This document shows positions 14,268 through 21,153 of a stretch of 21,153 nt of DNA, one piece after another. Every line of letters begins with the position of its first letter. The stretch's first letter is position 1. Below the pieces are notes generated by a model that saw only the letters and a list, made by a program, of their open reading frames with translations, was not told the origin of the DNA and did not search any database. The stretch is from positions 1 to 21,153 of the forward strand of contig JAZSOS010000034.1 of assembly GCA_045537045.1 (NCBI GenBank), in the 5' to 3' direction. The DNA comes from SIG480 sp045537045. Lineage in GTDB: Bacteria; Bacillota; Clostridia; Oscillospirales; JAAYXM01. The position numbers and the translations under genes were made by a program.

Positions 14268-15884
14268 ATGACTATTGGTGAAAAAATAACATGGCTTCGC
14301 ACGGCTGCAGATATATCTCAGGAGCAACTCGCGGAAAAAATTTCTGTTTCCCGACAGGCGGTTTCAAAATGGGAGATAGATCAATCACTCCCCCAGATAG
14401 ATAAGGTTTTACAGCTTTGCGAACTCTTTGGAGTTTCTGCAGATACGCTTTTAAAAGACGAAATTCGGCTGTGTCCGGATGACGGAAAGAAAAAGAAAAA
14501 CAAATACTTTGGCACGGACGGTTTTCGCGGTGAAGCAAACGTGGGTCTCACCTCGGTCCAGGCATATAAGGTTGGCAGGTTTCTCGGCTGGTACTTCTCA
14601 TCTTCTCTTTCCGGCTGCGGCAATTCCGGCTACCGCCCGAGAATAGTAATCGGAAAAGACACACGGCGCTCGAGCTATATGCTTGAATATTCTATCGCAG
14701 CCGGAATTACAGCATCCGGTGCCGATGCGTATATGCTCCATGTTACCACAACGCCTAGCGTTTCTTATGTGACACGCCAGGATGAGTTTGACTGCGGAAT
14801 AATGATTACCGCATCTCACAATCCGTATTACGATAACGGAATTAAAGTCATAAACAAATACGGCGAAAAGCTTGATGATAACACCACCGCCCTCATCGAA
14901 AGCTATCTCGACGAAGATTTCTCCTCGCTCGGGCTGTCAAGCGATTTGCCGTTTGCCACAGGCGACCATATCGGTCGGATTGTAGACTATTCATCCGGAA
15001 GAAACAGATACCTCGGATATCTCATATCTCTTGCATCAAACTCCTATAAAGATTTGAAAATAGGGCTTGACTGTGCAAACGGCGCCTCGTGGATGATTGC
15101 AAAATCCGTGTTTGGTGCTCTCGGCGCACAGACGGTTGTTATAGGGGATGAGCCTGACGGGCTTAATGTAAACAACAACTGCGGCTCTACCCATATAGAA
15201 AATCTGCGTGACCTTGTCCGCGAAAAGCATCTTGATTGCGGCTTCGCCTTTGACGGAGACGCAGACCGCTGTATTGCCGTCGATGAAAACGGAAACGTAA
15301 TAGACGGAGACGTTATGCTCTATATCCTTGGCAAACGTTTAAAATCCCGCGGCATGCTGAATAAGGACACGGTGGTTACCACCATTATGTCAAACAGCGG
15401 ACTTGCGGAAAGCCTCGAAGAAATAGGAATCAAGAGCATACAGACAAAGGTTGGCGACCGCTATGTTTACGAATGTATGCAAAAGAGCGACTACAGCCTC
15501 GGCGGAGAGCAATCCGGACATATAATTCTCAAAAAATATGCCACAACAGGTGACGGAATTCTCACAGCAATAATGCTTGCCGAAGAAATCTGTGATTCTA
15601 AAATGTCTCTTTCCAAGCTTGCAGAGGAAGTGAGCATTTATCCACAGGCTCTCAAAAACATAAGGGTTGTTGATAAGGATGCGGTTCTCGGAGATGCCGA
15701 AGTAGAAAAAGCAGTTAAAGCCGCAGAAAAAGAAATTGGAGGAAAAGGCAGAATTCTTCTCCGCCCGAGCGGTACAGAGCCGCTGATACGCATTATGGCA
15801 GAGTGTCAGAGCGCAGAAAAATGCAGAGAGTATACAGAGCTTATAGCAAATGTAATTTCAGAAAGGGGATACAGCGTTGATTAA
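14268..15884 (+). CDS. glmM: XRE-type HTH domain fused to phosphoglucosamine mutase
   Basis: The C-terminal 460 residues are a full phosphoglucosamine mutase (glucosamine-6-phosphate to glucosamine-1-phosphate, toward UDP-GlcNAc and peptidoglycan). Seen: KYFGTDGFRGEAN at 79-91, the phosphoserine loop TASHNP at 181-186 (Ser183), metal loop DGDADR at 329-334, sugar loop GEQSGH at 413-418 and phosphate site RPSGTEP at 499-505. Residues 1-64 are an XRE/Cro-type DNA-binding domain: ISQEQLAEKISVSRQAVSKWE is its helix-turn-helix, followed by LPQIDKVLQLCELFGVSADTLL. A Lys-rich linker joins them. There is no stop or frameshift between domains. AAGGCGG lies about 10 nt before ATG 14268. GlmM normally has no such domain, so this may be an enzyme that also controls transcription, perhaps of its own gene. 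Confidence 0.92.
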   Translation: MTIGEKITWLRTAADISQEQLAEKISVSRQAVSKWEIDQSLPQIDKVLQLCELFGVSADTLLKDEIRLCPDDGKKKKNKYFGTDGFRGEANVGLTSVQAYKVGRFLGWYFSSSLSGCGNSGYRPRIVIGKDTRRSSYMLEYSIAAGITASGADAYMLHVTTTPSVSYVTRQDEFDCGIMITASHNPYYDNGIKVINKYGEKLDDNTTALIESYLDEDFSSLGLSSDLPFATGDHIGRIVDYSSGRNRYLGYLISLASNSYKDLKIGLDCANGASWMIAKSVFGALGAQTVVIGDEPDGLNVNNNCGSTHIENLRDLVREKHLDCGFAFDGDADRCIAVDENGNVIDGDVMLYILGKRLKSRGMLNKDTVVTTIMSNSGLAESLEEIGIKSIQTKVGDRYVYECMQKSDYSLGGEQSGHIILKKYATTGDGILTAIMLAEEICDSKMSLSKLAEEVSIYPQALKNIRVVDKDAVLGDAEVEKAVKAAEKEIGGKGRILLRPSGTEPLIRIMAECQSAEKCREYTELIANVISERGYSVD

Positions 15885-16539
15885 AAAGGTAAAAACAGCC
15901 GAGCTTTTTGAATGTAAAACAACGTATCTCAAAGATCTTTTTGAAAAACACGAATATCCGTGGGAGATACTCGGCGAAATCGGCGCGTATGCCCAAAGAC
16001 TTGTAAAAGACGGAATCCCGGGATATCGCCTTCTTGCTGACGATATCCTTGTGGGAGAAGACGTTACCATTTCCCCCACTGCAACCATAATCGGTCCTGC
16101 AGTTATCGGGAAAGGTACAGAAATCCGTCCCGGAGCATATATAAGAGGAAGCGTGATAACGGGGGAAGGGTGCGTTATAGGAAATTCCTCGGAGCTTAAA
16201 AACTGCGTGCTGCTTGATGGTGTTCAGGCTCCCCATTATAACTATATTGGGGATTCCGTTCTCGGAAACCGCGCACATCTCGGTGCGGGAGTGGTCTGCT
16301 CAAACTTAAAGGCCGATGGCAAAAATGTTGTAATCAGAGGCGAAAAAGATTACGAAACAGACCGCCGCAAGGTCGGCGCAATTCTCGGTGACGGCGCGGA
16401 TATAGGATGCAATTCCGTTATTAACCCCGGCACCGTTGTCGGCAAAAACACATCGGTATACCCGCTTACTTCTCTCCGCGGAGTCTATCCTTCCGGTTGC
16501 ATCGTAAAATCGCAGAAGGAAGCCGTAAAAAGAGTGTAG
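15877..16539 (+). CDS. Left-handed beta-helix (hexapeptide) acyltransferase, GlmU-C-like
   Basis: A 220-residue protein with a short N-terminal helical part (1-55) and then repeated hexapeptide units such as VTISPTATIIGPAVIGKGTEIRPGAYIRGSV and VGAILGDGADIGCNSVINPGTVVGKNTSVYP, the left-handed beta-helix of bacterial acyl- and acetyltransferases. The match is to the C-terminal half of GlmU or UDP-GlcNAc pyrophosphorylase-related proteins; there is no nucleotidyltransferase domain. The start is TTG at 15877 with AAAGGGG 8-9 nt upstream, overlapping the end of glmM by 8 nt, so translation is coupled. It could acetylate glucosamine-1-phosphate made by GlmM, which is inferred from position. Confidence 0.85.
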   Translation: MIKKVKTAELFECKTTYLKDLFEKHEYPWEILGEIGAYAQRLVKDGIPGYRLLADDILVGEDVTISPTATIIGPAVIGKGTEIRPGAYIRGSVITGEGCVIGNSSELKNCVLLDGVQAPHYNYIGDSVLGNRAHLGAGVVCSNLKADGKNVVIRGEKDYETDRRKVGAILGDGADIGCNSVINPGTVVGKNTSVYPLTSLRGVYPSGCIVKSQKEAVKRV

Positions 16540-16580
16540 TTCCACATAAAAGAACAGCGCAAAACGCGCGTTTAAATTAT

Positions 16581-16622
16581 AGTAAAGCAATCGCACCGCT
16601 TTCGCGGTGCGATTGCTTTACT
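16581..16622. terminator. Strong bidirectional terminator
   Basis: Perfect 19-bp stem (16581-16599 with 16604-16622), 4-nt loop, between the convergent hexapeptide-protein and YibE/F genes. It includes the stop codon of the latter. T runs are short on both sides. Confidence 0.8.
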
Positions 16623-17784
16623 CTTTATCCTCGTATTTATTAAACATATATGCCGCAAAGGTTGCGGTAAGCGGAACTGCGGCGAGAATTCCGATGCTTC
16701 CGACTATTGAACATACGATTTCGCACATTATCATTTCCATATTGAACAGGTAATAAACATTCTTGTTATACGCCACAAGCAGAAGCACGGTTGCAAGTGC
16801 GCCGCCGATGTATGCGAGAATAAGCGTGTTCGTCATTGTTCCTATCGCATCCCGCCCGATGTTCATCCCCGAATGAAGCATACGAAAGAATGTTTTTTTC
16901 TCCATTGTGTCATTAAGCTCCTTCATTGCGGAGGAAATAGACATTGCAACGTCCATTATCGCGCCGAGTGCGCCGATGACAACGCCGCCCCAAAGCACTG
17001 CGCGAAGGTCAACGGGATTATCCATAAGCGTAAGCATAACGTAGTCCTCATCAATCATACCCGTCATACCGAGAATCTTATGCATAATATAAGCGAGAAG
17101 CCCCGCAATCGCAACACCCGCGACATTTCCGAAGATAGCGCAGACGGTTTTTAAGTTCCAGCCGTTTATTACGATAAGACTCATGAATATTGAGAACACG
17201 CAGACTATAACCGTCATTAAATATATGTTATATCCTTTTAATATGGAGGGTATGTAGACAAGAAAAATCGAAAGCACAGTGAAGATGAGCGAAACTATCG
17301 TTGAAACTCCCTTTTTTCTGCCGATTATAACAATAAGAAGAAGGAATATCACAACAAGCCATATAAGAGAAGGAATACGGTTATGCTCGATAAACACCCA
17401 TTCGGCATCCTGCCCCATTGCGCCGGATTCCATGTCATAGCCCGGGCGCGAAACGAGAACCTTATCTCCCACCTTAACATCACGCGGCTGATAGGCATAC
17501 ATATCGTCAATATCCTGAACTACCTGCACCGTATCGCCTTTATACGGCCCGTTTTTCATAAACGCCGAAAAAGTTATTCGTTTGTTTGACACCATCGTCT
17601 CACCATCATCAAGGCTGAATGCTGCTTCCTCCACATTGCCGACCTTCGTCACCTCGGCGCGGTAATAATCCTCAACACCCTCGGTAAACCCTGCCGGACG
17701 GCACACTATATGACCGATAAGAATAAACAGCGCTGAAAGAATAACTGTAACGGCGTAAATAACGCTCTGCTTTTTCATTTTCAT
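16618..17784 (-). CDS. YibE/F-family membrane protein
   Basis: Integral membrane protein of the YibE/F family, function unestablished, 388 residues from ATG 17784. Seen: an N-terminal helix (about 5-25), an extracytoplasmic beta-rich part (about 30-135) with VLVSRPGYDM, then about seven helices from 140 to the end, including GRKKGVSTIVSLIFTVLSIF and the conserved GGVVIGALGAIMDVAMSISSA near residue 270. The start is set by GAGGT 8 nt upstream and by the promoter: the alternative ATG at 17814 lies inside the -10 region and cannot be used. It has its own promoter and ends in the shared terminator. Confidence 0.9.
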   Translation of the reverse strand: MKMKKQSVIYAVTVILSALFILIGHIVCRPAGFTEGVEDYYRAEVTKVGNVEEAAFSLDDGETMVSNKRITFSAFMKNGPYKGDTVQVVQDIDDMYAYQPRDVKVGDKVLVSRPGYDMESGAMGQDAEWVFIEHNRIPSLIWLVVIFLLLIVIIGRKKGVSTIVSLIFTVLSIFLVYIPSILKGYNIYLMTVIVCVFSIFMSLIVINGWNLKTVCAIFGNVAGVAIAGLLAYIMHKILGMTGMIDEDYVMLTLMDNPVDLRAVLWGGVVIGALGAIMDVAMSISSAMKELNDTMEKKTFFRMLHSGMNIGRDAIGTMTNTLILAYIGGALATVLLLVAYNKNVYYLFNMEMIMCEIVCSIVGSIGILAAVPLTATFAAYMFNKYEDKE

Positions 17785-17814
17785 CGAAATTAACCTCACT
17801 ATATATTTAACCAT

Positions 17815-17843
17815 ATTATATCACAAATGTTTTTTCTGTTCAA
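17815..17843 (-). promoter_or_regulatory. Promoter of the YibE/F gene
   Basis: Minus-strand TTGAAC (17838-17843), 17-bp spacer, TATAAT (17815-17820). The transcript starts near 17808, which fixes the translation start at 17784. Confidence 0.8.
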
Positions 17844-17844
17844 G

Positions 17845-17954
17845 AAAAAACAACAAAGCGACAGCTTTTGAAAATCTGTGATTTTCATAATTTGTGATAA
17901 AACGTTCTCCCAGGCGTCCGGTGGCTGCACTTGCAAGGCACCGGCTTACGCCGT
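17845..17954 (-). ncRNA. Candidate small RNA between YibE/F and the MBL nuclease
   Basis: A minus-strand promoter-like pair, TTTACA (17984-17989) and TATAAC (17961-17966) with 17-bp spacing, predicts a start near 17954. The RNA would open with a GC-rich hairpin (17913-17917 with 17948-17952, and 17918-17923 with 17939-17944, with a CTT bulge), continue with a 7-bp hairpin at 17870-17886 and end in CAAAGC/GCTTTG (about 17854-17870) with a T run at 17850-17845. The length is about 110 nt. I could not match it to a known RNA. On the plus strand the same GC-rich hairpin is followed by another small terminator (CTCT/AGAG at 17979-17996, T run 17997-18002), so orientation is uncertain. Confidence 0.4.
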
Positions 17955-18013
17955 GAGGTTGTTATATGATATTTTTTTCTCTTTGTAAAGTGAGAGTTTT
18001 TTCGCTCTGCCGC

Positions 18014-18042
18014 TTGAAAAATACATCTGCATAGCATATAAT
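18014..18042 (+). promoter_or_regulatory. Promoter of the MBL nuclease operon
   Basis: TTGAAA (18014-18019), 17-bp spacer, TATAAT (18037-18042). It gives a leader of about 74 nt before the nuclease gene. Confidence 0.8.
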
Positions 18043-18122
18043 GTAATTATAGGGGTGAAATCATTTTACCTTACATCCGTACGAAAACCAAAACGGTATC
18101 AACCACCAGACAGGAGGATATT

Positions 18123-19739
18123 ATGAAGCTAACATTTATCGGCGCCGCCCATGAGGTTACAGGTTCCTGCACTCTTCTTGAAGCCTGCGGAAAGCATATT
18201 TTAATAGACTGCGGTATGGAACAAGGCAGCGATACTTATGAAAACGCCGAGCTGCCGGTTTTTCCGTCCGGCATTGATGCCATCTGTCTCACACACGCAC
18301 ATATCGACCATTCGGGAATGATACCTTCACTGGTTGCAAAAGGATATACCGGTCCCGTCTACTGCACGGAGGCAACTCACCGCCTGTGTAACATAATGCT
18401 TCTCGACTCTGCCCACATTCAGGAGCAGGAGGCAGAGTGGCGGAACAGAAAGGCAGAACGCACCGGACTGGACGCTTATCTTCCGCCATATACCGTTGCC
18501 GACGCAACAGCAGCGCTTGAATTGTTCAAGACTTACGGATATAATGAACCCAAAGAAATATTCCCTGGAATAACGGTAAGCTTTTCCGATGCCGGGCATC
18601 TGTTGGGTTCATCAAGCATACACTTTACAATAACCGAGAACGGAGAGACGCGCACACTTCTCTTCTCAGGTGACCTCGGCAACATAGACCGTCCGCTTAT
18701 CCGTAACCCGCAAAATCCCCCGGATGCAGACTATGTTGTCATAGAATCAACCTACGGAGACAGGCTTCACGGTGAGCGCCCGGACTATATTTCTCAGCTC
18801 ACAAAAATAATGCGCGAAACCTTTTCAAAGGGTGGAAATCTCGTTATTCCCTCCTTCGCAATCGGAAGAACGCAGGAGCTTTTATACCTCTTCCGCATAA
18901 TAAAAGAACAGGGACTTATCCGCGGGTTTGAAAACTTTATTGTCTACGTTGACTCCCCTCTTGCAGTAGAGGCAACAAAGATATATCAGGATAATCTGTT
19001 TGATTATTACGATGATGAGGCACTTGACCTTATTAAAAAGGGCATCAATCCAATCTCTTTTCCGGGACTCAGGCTCAGCGTTACAACCGAAGAATCGCGC
19101 GCAATCAATTTTGACATAATACCGAAGGTTATTATATCGGCATCGGGAATGTGTGAAGCCGGACGCATACGCCATCACCTCAAGCACAATTTGTGGAAGG
19201 AAAACAGCACAGTCCTCTTCGTTGGATATCAGGCAGAGGGAACGCTGGGACGAAAGCTTGTTAACGGTGCAAAAACGGTTAATCTTTTCGGTGAAGAGAT
19301 ACAGGTCAAAGCTCGCATTGAATCCATTATCGGAATAAGCGGACACGCCGACCGCGATATGCTTCTTTCATGGCTTTCTGGCATGAAAAATCCACCGAAA
19401 AGGGTTTTTGTAAATCACGGCGATGACATAATCTGCGACAGCTTTTCTCAAACCGTATATAACAAGCTCAGATATCCTTCAACCGCACCTTACAGTGGAG
19501 ACGAATACGACCTTGCAAGCGGCGAATGCACCGCAAGAGGAAAAATAGTCAAGCTCACAAAAGTGTCAGAGGGGCGCAAGCGTGCAAACCTTGCCTTTGA
19601 CCGCCTTATGGCTGCATGTACGCGCCTTAAAACGGTTATCGAGCAGAGCCGCGGACTAACCAACAAGGAGCTTGCAAAATTCACAGACCAGATTAATGAT
19701 TTGTGCGATAAATATGCCCGCAAATCAAAGAAAAAATAG
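18123..19739 (+). CDS. MBL-fold beta-CASP RNA-specific metallo-hydrolase
   Basis: Zinc-dependent nuclease-like protein of the metallo-beta-lactamase/beta-CASP family, cytosolic, 538 residues, in the CPSF-like group that acts on RNA. Seen: LTHAHIDHSG at 57-65 (His58, His60, Asp62, His63), a metal site DAGHLLGSS near 158, FSGDLG at about 182, the beta-CASP insert with YVVIESTYGDRLH and SFAIGRTQE, SASGMCEAGRIRHHLKHNLW near 340, and the RMMBL-type ISGHADRDMLLSW near 405 with the terminal FVNHGDD. A C-terminal extension of about 70 residues follows. The start has AGGAGG 6 nt upstream. RNA as substrate is family knowledge. Confidence 0.92.
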   Translation: MKLTFIGAAHEVTGSCTLLEACGKHILIDCGMEQGSDTYENAELPVFPSGIDAICLTHAHIDHSGMIPSLVAKGYTGPVYCTEATHRLCNIMLLDSAHIQEQEAEWRNRKAERTGLDAYLPPYTVADATAALELFKTYGYNEPKEIFPGITVSFSDAGHLLGSSSIHFTITENGETRTLLFSGDLGNIDRPLIRNPQNPPDADYVVIESTYGDRLHGERPDYISQLTKIMRETFSKGGNLVIPSFAIGRTQELLYLFRIIKEQGLIRGFENFIVYVDSPLAVEATKIYQDNLFDYYDDEALDLIKKGINPISFPGLRLSVTTEESRAINFDIIPKVIISASGMCEAGRIRHHLKHNLWKENSTVLFVGYQAEGTLGRKLVNGAKTVNLFGEEIQVKARIESIIGISGHADRDMLLSWLSGMKNPPKRVFVNHGDDIICDSFSQTVYNKLRYPSTAPYSGDEYDLASGECTARGKIVKLTKVSEGRKRANLAFDRLMAACTRLKTVIEQSRGLTNKELAKFTDQINDLCDKYARKSKKK

Positions 19740-19767
19740 AGTAAATATATATGGGAGGATATGAACT

Positions 19768-20328
19768 ATGTCAAGAAAATATTATGCATGCGTATACGGT
19801 GGAGCATCCGAAAGAATTCCCGATGCTTACAAAAACGAAATACACAAGCTCGGCAACATAATCGCCGAAAACGGTTTTTCGCTCGTTTACGGCTCGGGCG
19901 CAACCGGCTGTATGGGCGCTGTTGCGCGCGGAGTCCGCGAGCGCGGCGGATATGTTATGGGCGTATCTCCGGACTTCATAGGCGACTTTGAGGAAATCTT
20001 CGACTGTGATAACACTATACTGGTAGATACAATGAGCGAGAGAAAGACGCTTATGGAAAAACACGCCGACATATTCCTTATCGCACCGGGAGGAATCGGC
20101 ACAATGGACGAATTTTTTCAAGTTCTCACACTCAAATATCTTCAGCGTCTCACCGCCCCGATTGTTGTTCTTAATCTGAACGGATTTTACGACAGTCTTC
20201 TCACACTTATAGACGATCTTGTTGAGCGCGGCGCCGTAATTCGCGATATACATAAGCTGTTTGATGTTGTATGCGATGTTTCCGATGAAAAGCTTTTAAA
20301 CTATCTTAGCGCAATCAAATCCGAATAA
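19768..20328 (+). CDS. LOG-family phosphoribohydrolase (TIGR00730)
   Basis: Rossmann-fold protein of the LOG family, which in characterised members splits nucleoside 5'-monophosphates (cytokinin-type or AMP) into base and ribose 5-phosphate; 186 residues. Seen: CVYGGAS near residue 8, LVYGSGATGCMGAVARG at 39-55, the catalytic MSERKTLM at 89-96 and the phosphate-binding PGGIGTMDEFF at 107-117. The start ATG 19768 is 9 nt after GGAGG; an out-of-frame ATG at 19761 lies closer and is not used. It follows the nuclease by 28 nt and is likely on its transcript. In a bacterium the true substrate is unclear. Confidence 0.9.
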   Translation: MSRKYYACVYGGASERIPDAYKNEIHKLGNIIAENGFSLVYGSGATGCMGAVARGVRERGGYVMGVSPDFIGDFEEIFDCDNTILVDTMSERKTLMEKHADIFLIAPGGIGTMDEFFQVLTLKYLQRLTAPIVVLNLNGFYDSLLTLIDDLVERGAVIRDIHKLFDVVCDVSDEKLLNYLSAIKSE

Positions 20329-20406
20329 TGTAGTCAACAAGCACGTATGACAAACCTGCCTCAACATATGACTTAATTAACATCCGCAAAATAAGGAGCA
20401 GTAAAA

Positions 20407-21153
20407 ATGAAAATAAAAGAATTTTTAAAGCGCAAGGATATTGAAATTTCCGCAAAGCGGTATTTTATTGACGCGCTCGGCGCGATGGCGCAGGGACTTT
20501 TTGCATCGCTTTTAATCGGAACAATTCTTTCAACGCTCGGCACACAACTCGGACTTGATATTCTCGTTACGGTTGGTGACTACGCTAAAAGCGTACAGGG
20601 TGCAGCAATGGCTGTTGCGATAGGCTATGCACTGGGATGCCCGCCGCTCGTTCTCTTTTCCCTCACAGCGGTCGGAACGGCGGCAAATGCACTCGGTGGC
20701 GCAGGAGGAGCTTTCGCCGTTCTTGTCGTTACAGTTGTTGCATCTGAGCTTGGAAAAGCCGTGAGCCGCGAAACGAAGCTTGATATTCTTGTAACACCTA
20801 TTGTCACGGTCTGCTCAGGATGCCTTCTTGCAATGCTCGTTGCCGCACCGATAGGAAAGGCTGCATCGTATATCGGCGAGCTTATTATGTATGCAACCAC
20901 GCTTCACCCGTTTGTTATGGGTATTCTCGTTTCCGTTATCGTAGGTATCGCGCTGACACTTCCCATTTCCAGTGCGGCAATATGTGCAGGGCTTTCTCTC
21001 ACAGGGCTTGCCGGCGGCGCAGCACTTGCAGGCTGCTGTGCGCAGATGGTAGGCTTTGCGGTCATGAGTTTTAAGGAAAACAAATGGGGTGGCCTTTTGG
21101 CCCAGGGGATCGGTACATCCATGCTGCAGGTAGCAAGTCGGATCGTAGCCATG
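20407..21153 (+). CDS. PTS_EIIC-like membrane protein, runs off the window
   Basis: Reading frame open from ATG 20407 (AAGGAG 8-10 nt before it) to the last base, at least 249 residues with no stop. Strongly hydrophobic with about seven helices; seen are QGLFASLLIGTILSTLG, AVAIGYALGCPPLVLFSL, an Ala/Gly-rich stretch TANALGGAGGAFAVL, LPISSAAICAGL and FKENKWGGLLAQGIGTSML. These match the family of PTS EIIC-like membrane proteins (PTS_EIIC_2) that carry no soluble PTS domains. Whether it is a true sugar permease is unknown. The C-terminal end lies outside the window. Confidence 0.85.
   Translation, partial: MKIKEFLKRKDIEISAKRYFIDALGAMAQGLFASLLIGTILSTLGTQLGLDILVTVGDYAKSVQGAAMAVAIGYALGCPPLVLFSLTAVGTAANALGGAGGAFAVLVVTVVASELGKAVSRETKLDILVTPIVTVCSGCLLAMLVAAPIGKAASYIGELIMYATTLHPFVMGILVSVIVGIALTLPISSAAICAGLSLTGLAGGAALAGCCAQMVGFAVMSFKENKWGGLLAQGIGTSMLQVASRIVAM

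Noticed and set aside
17913..17952. Bacterial SRP RNA or a known riboswitch
   Set aside because: The GC-rich hairpin lacks the conserved SRP loop sequence and I found no match to riboswitch cores I know.
1..21153. Mobile elements, CRISPR arrays, tRNA or rRNA genes
   Set aside because: No transposase, integrase, regular spaced repeats, cloverleaf or rRNA-like sequence was recognised anywhere in the window.

Overview
The window looks like an ordinary chromosomal stretch of an anaerobic Firmicute of the class Clostridia, possibly an uncultured gut Oscillospirales-like lineage. This is inferred from gene content: MgtE, YitT, an ECF S component, CoaX, a small Cys-containing clostridial protein, YibE/F and a PTS_EIIC-like membrane protein. 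Ribosome binding sites are Firmicute-type AGGAGG and promoters are strong sigma-A type with 17-18 bp spacers. I see no rRNA, tRNA, CRISPR array, phage or insertion sequence. The stretch before 199 shows nothing I can support.

Layout. 199-611 (minus): a small Cys-containing protein behind a long leader with its own promoter, a 123-nt folded element and an intrinsic terminator. 652-3193 (minus): a sugar-catabolism remnant with a multi-hairpin terminator, a rhamnulokinase-type FGGY kinase broken by two one-base losses, a start-less C-terminal fragment of an unknown protein, and an intact SDR oxidoreductase. 3252-4085 (minus) is purine nucleoside phosphorylase, divergent from a plus-strand cofactor group: coaX, an ECF S component (probably for pantothenate) and a low-molecular-weight tyrosine phosphatase (4261-6281). 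A bidirectional terminator separates these from a minus-strand block: DMT transporter, small acidic protein, MgtE with a leader that encodes a 25-residue peptide, and NagA (6335-10279).

10445-14019 (plus) is a compact run: YitT, a lone ABC ATPase, dCMP deaminase, a 52-residue membrane protein, endonuclease III and a HAD phosphatase. 14268-16539 (plus) is the most unusual locus: an XRE-type DNA-binding domain fused in frame to a complete phosphoglucosamine mutase, with a perfect palindrome overlapping its own -35 box, overlapped by a hexapeptide acyltransferase. 16618-17784 (minus) is YibE/F. After a 338-bp intergenic region that may encode a small RNA come an MBL/beta-CASP nuclease, a LOG-family phosphoribohydrolase and the start of a PTS_EIIC-like membrane protein that runs off the window (18123-21153, plus).

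Functional threads: amino-sugar metabolism appears twice (NagA, and the GlmM fusion with its hexapeptide partner), nucleotide salvage and DNA maintenance are represented by PNP, dCMP deaminase and endonuclease III, and several genes (small Cys protein, mgtE, small acidic protein, GlmM fusion) carry cis-regulatory structures that can be read directly from the DNA. The best candidates for something undescribed are the HTH-GlmM fusion with its operator, the leader at 401-578, and the mgtE leader peptide.
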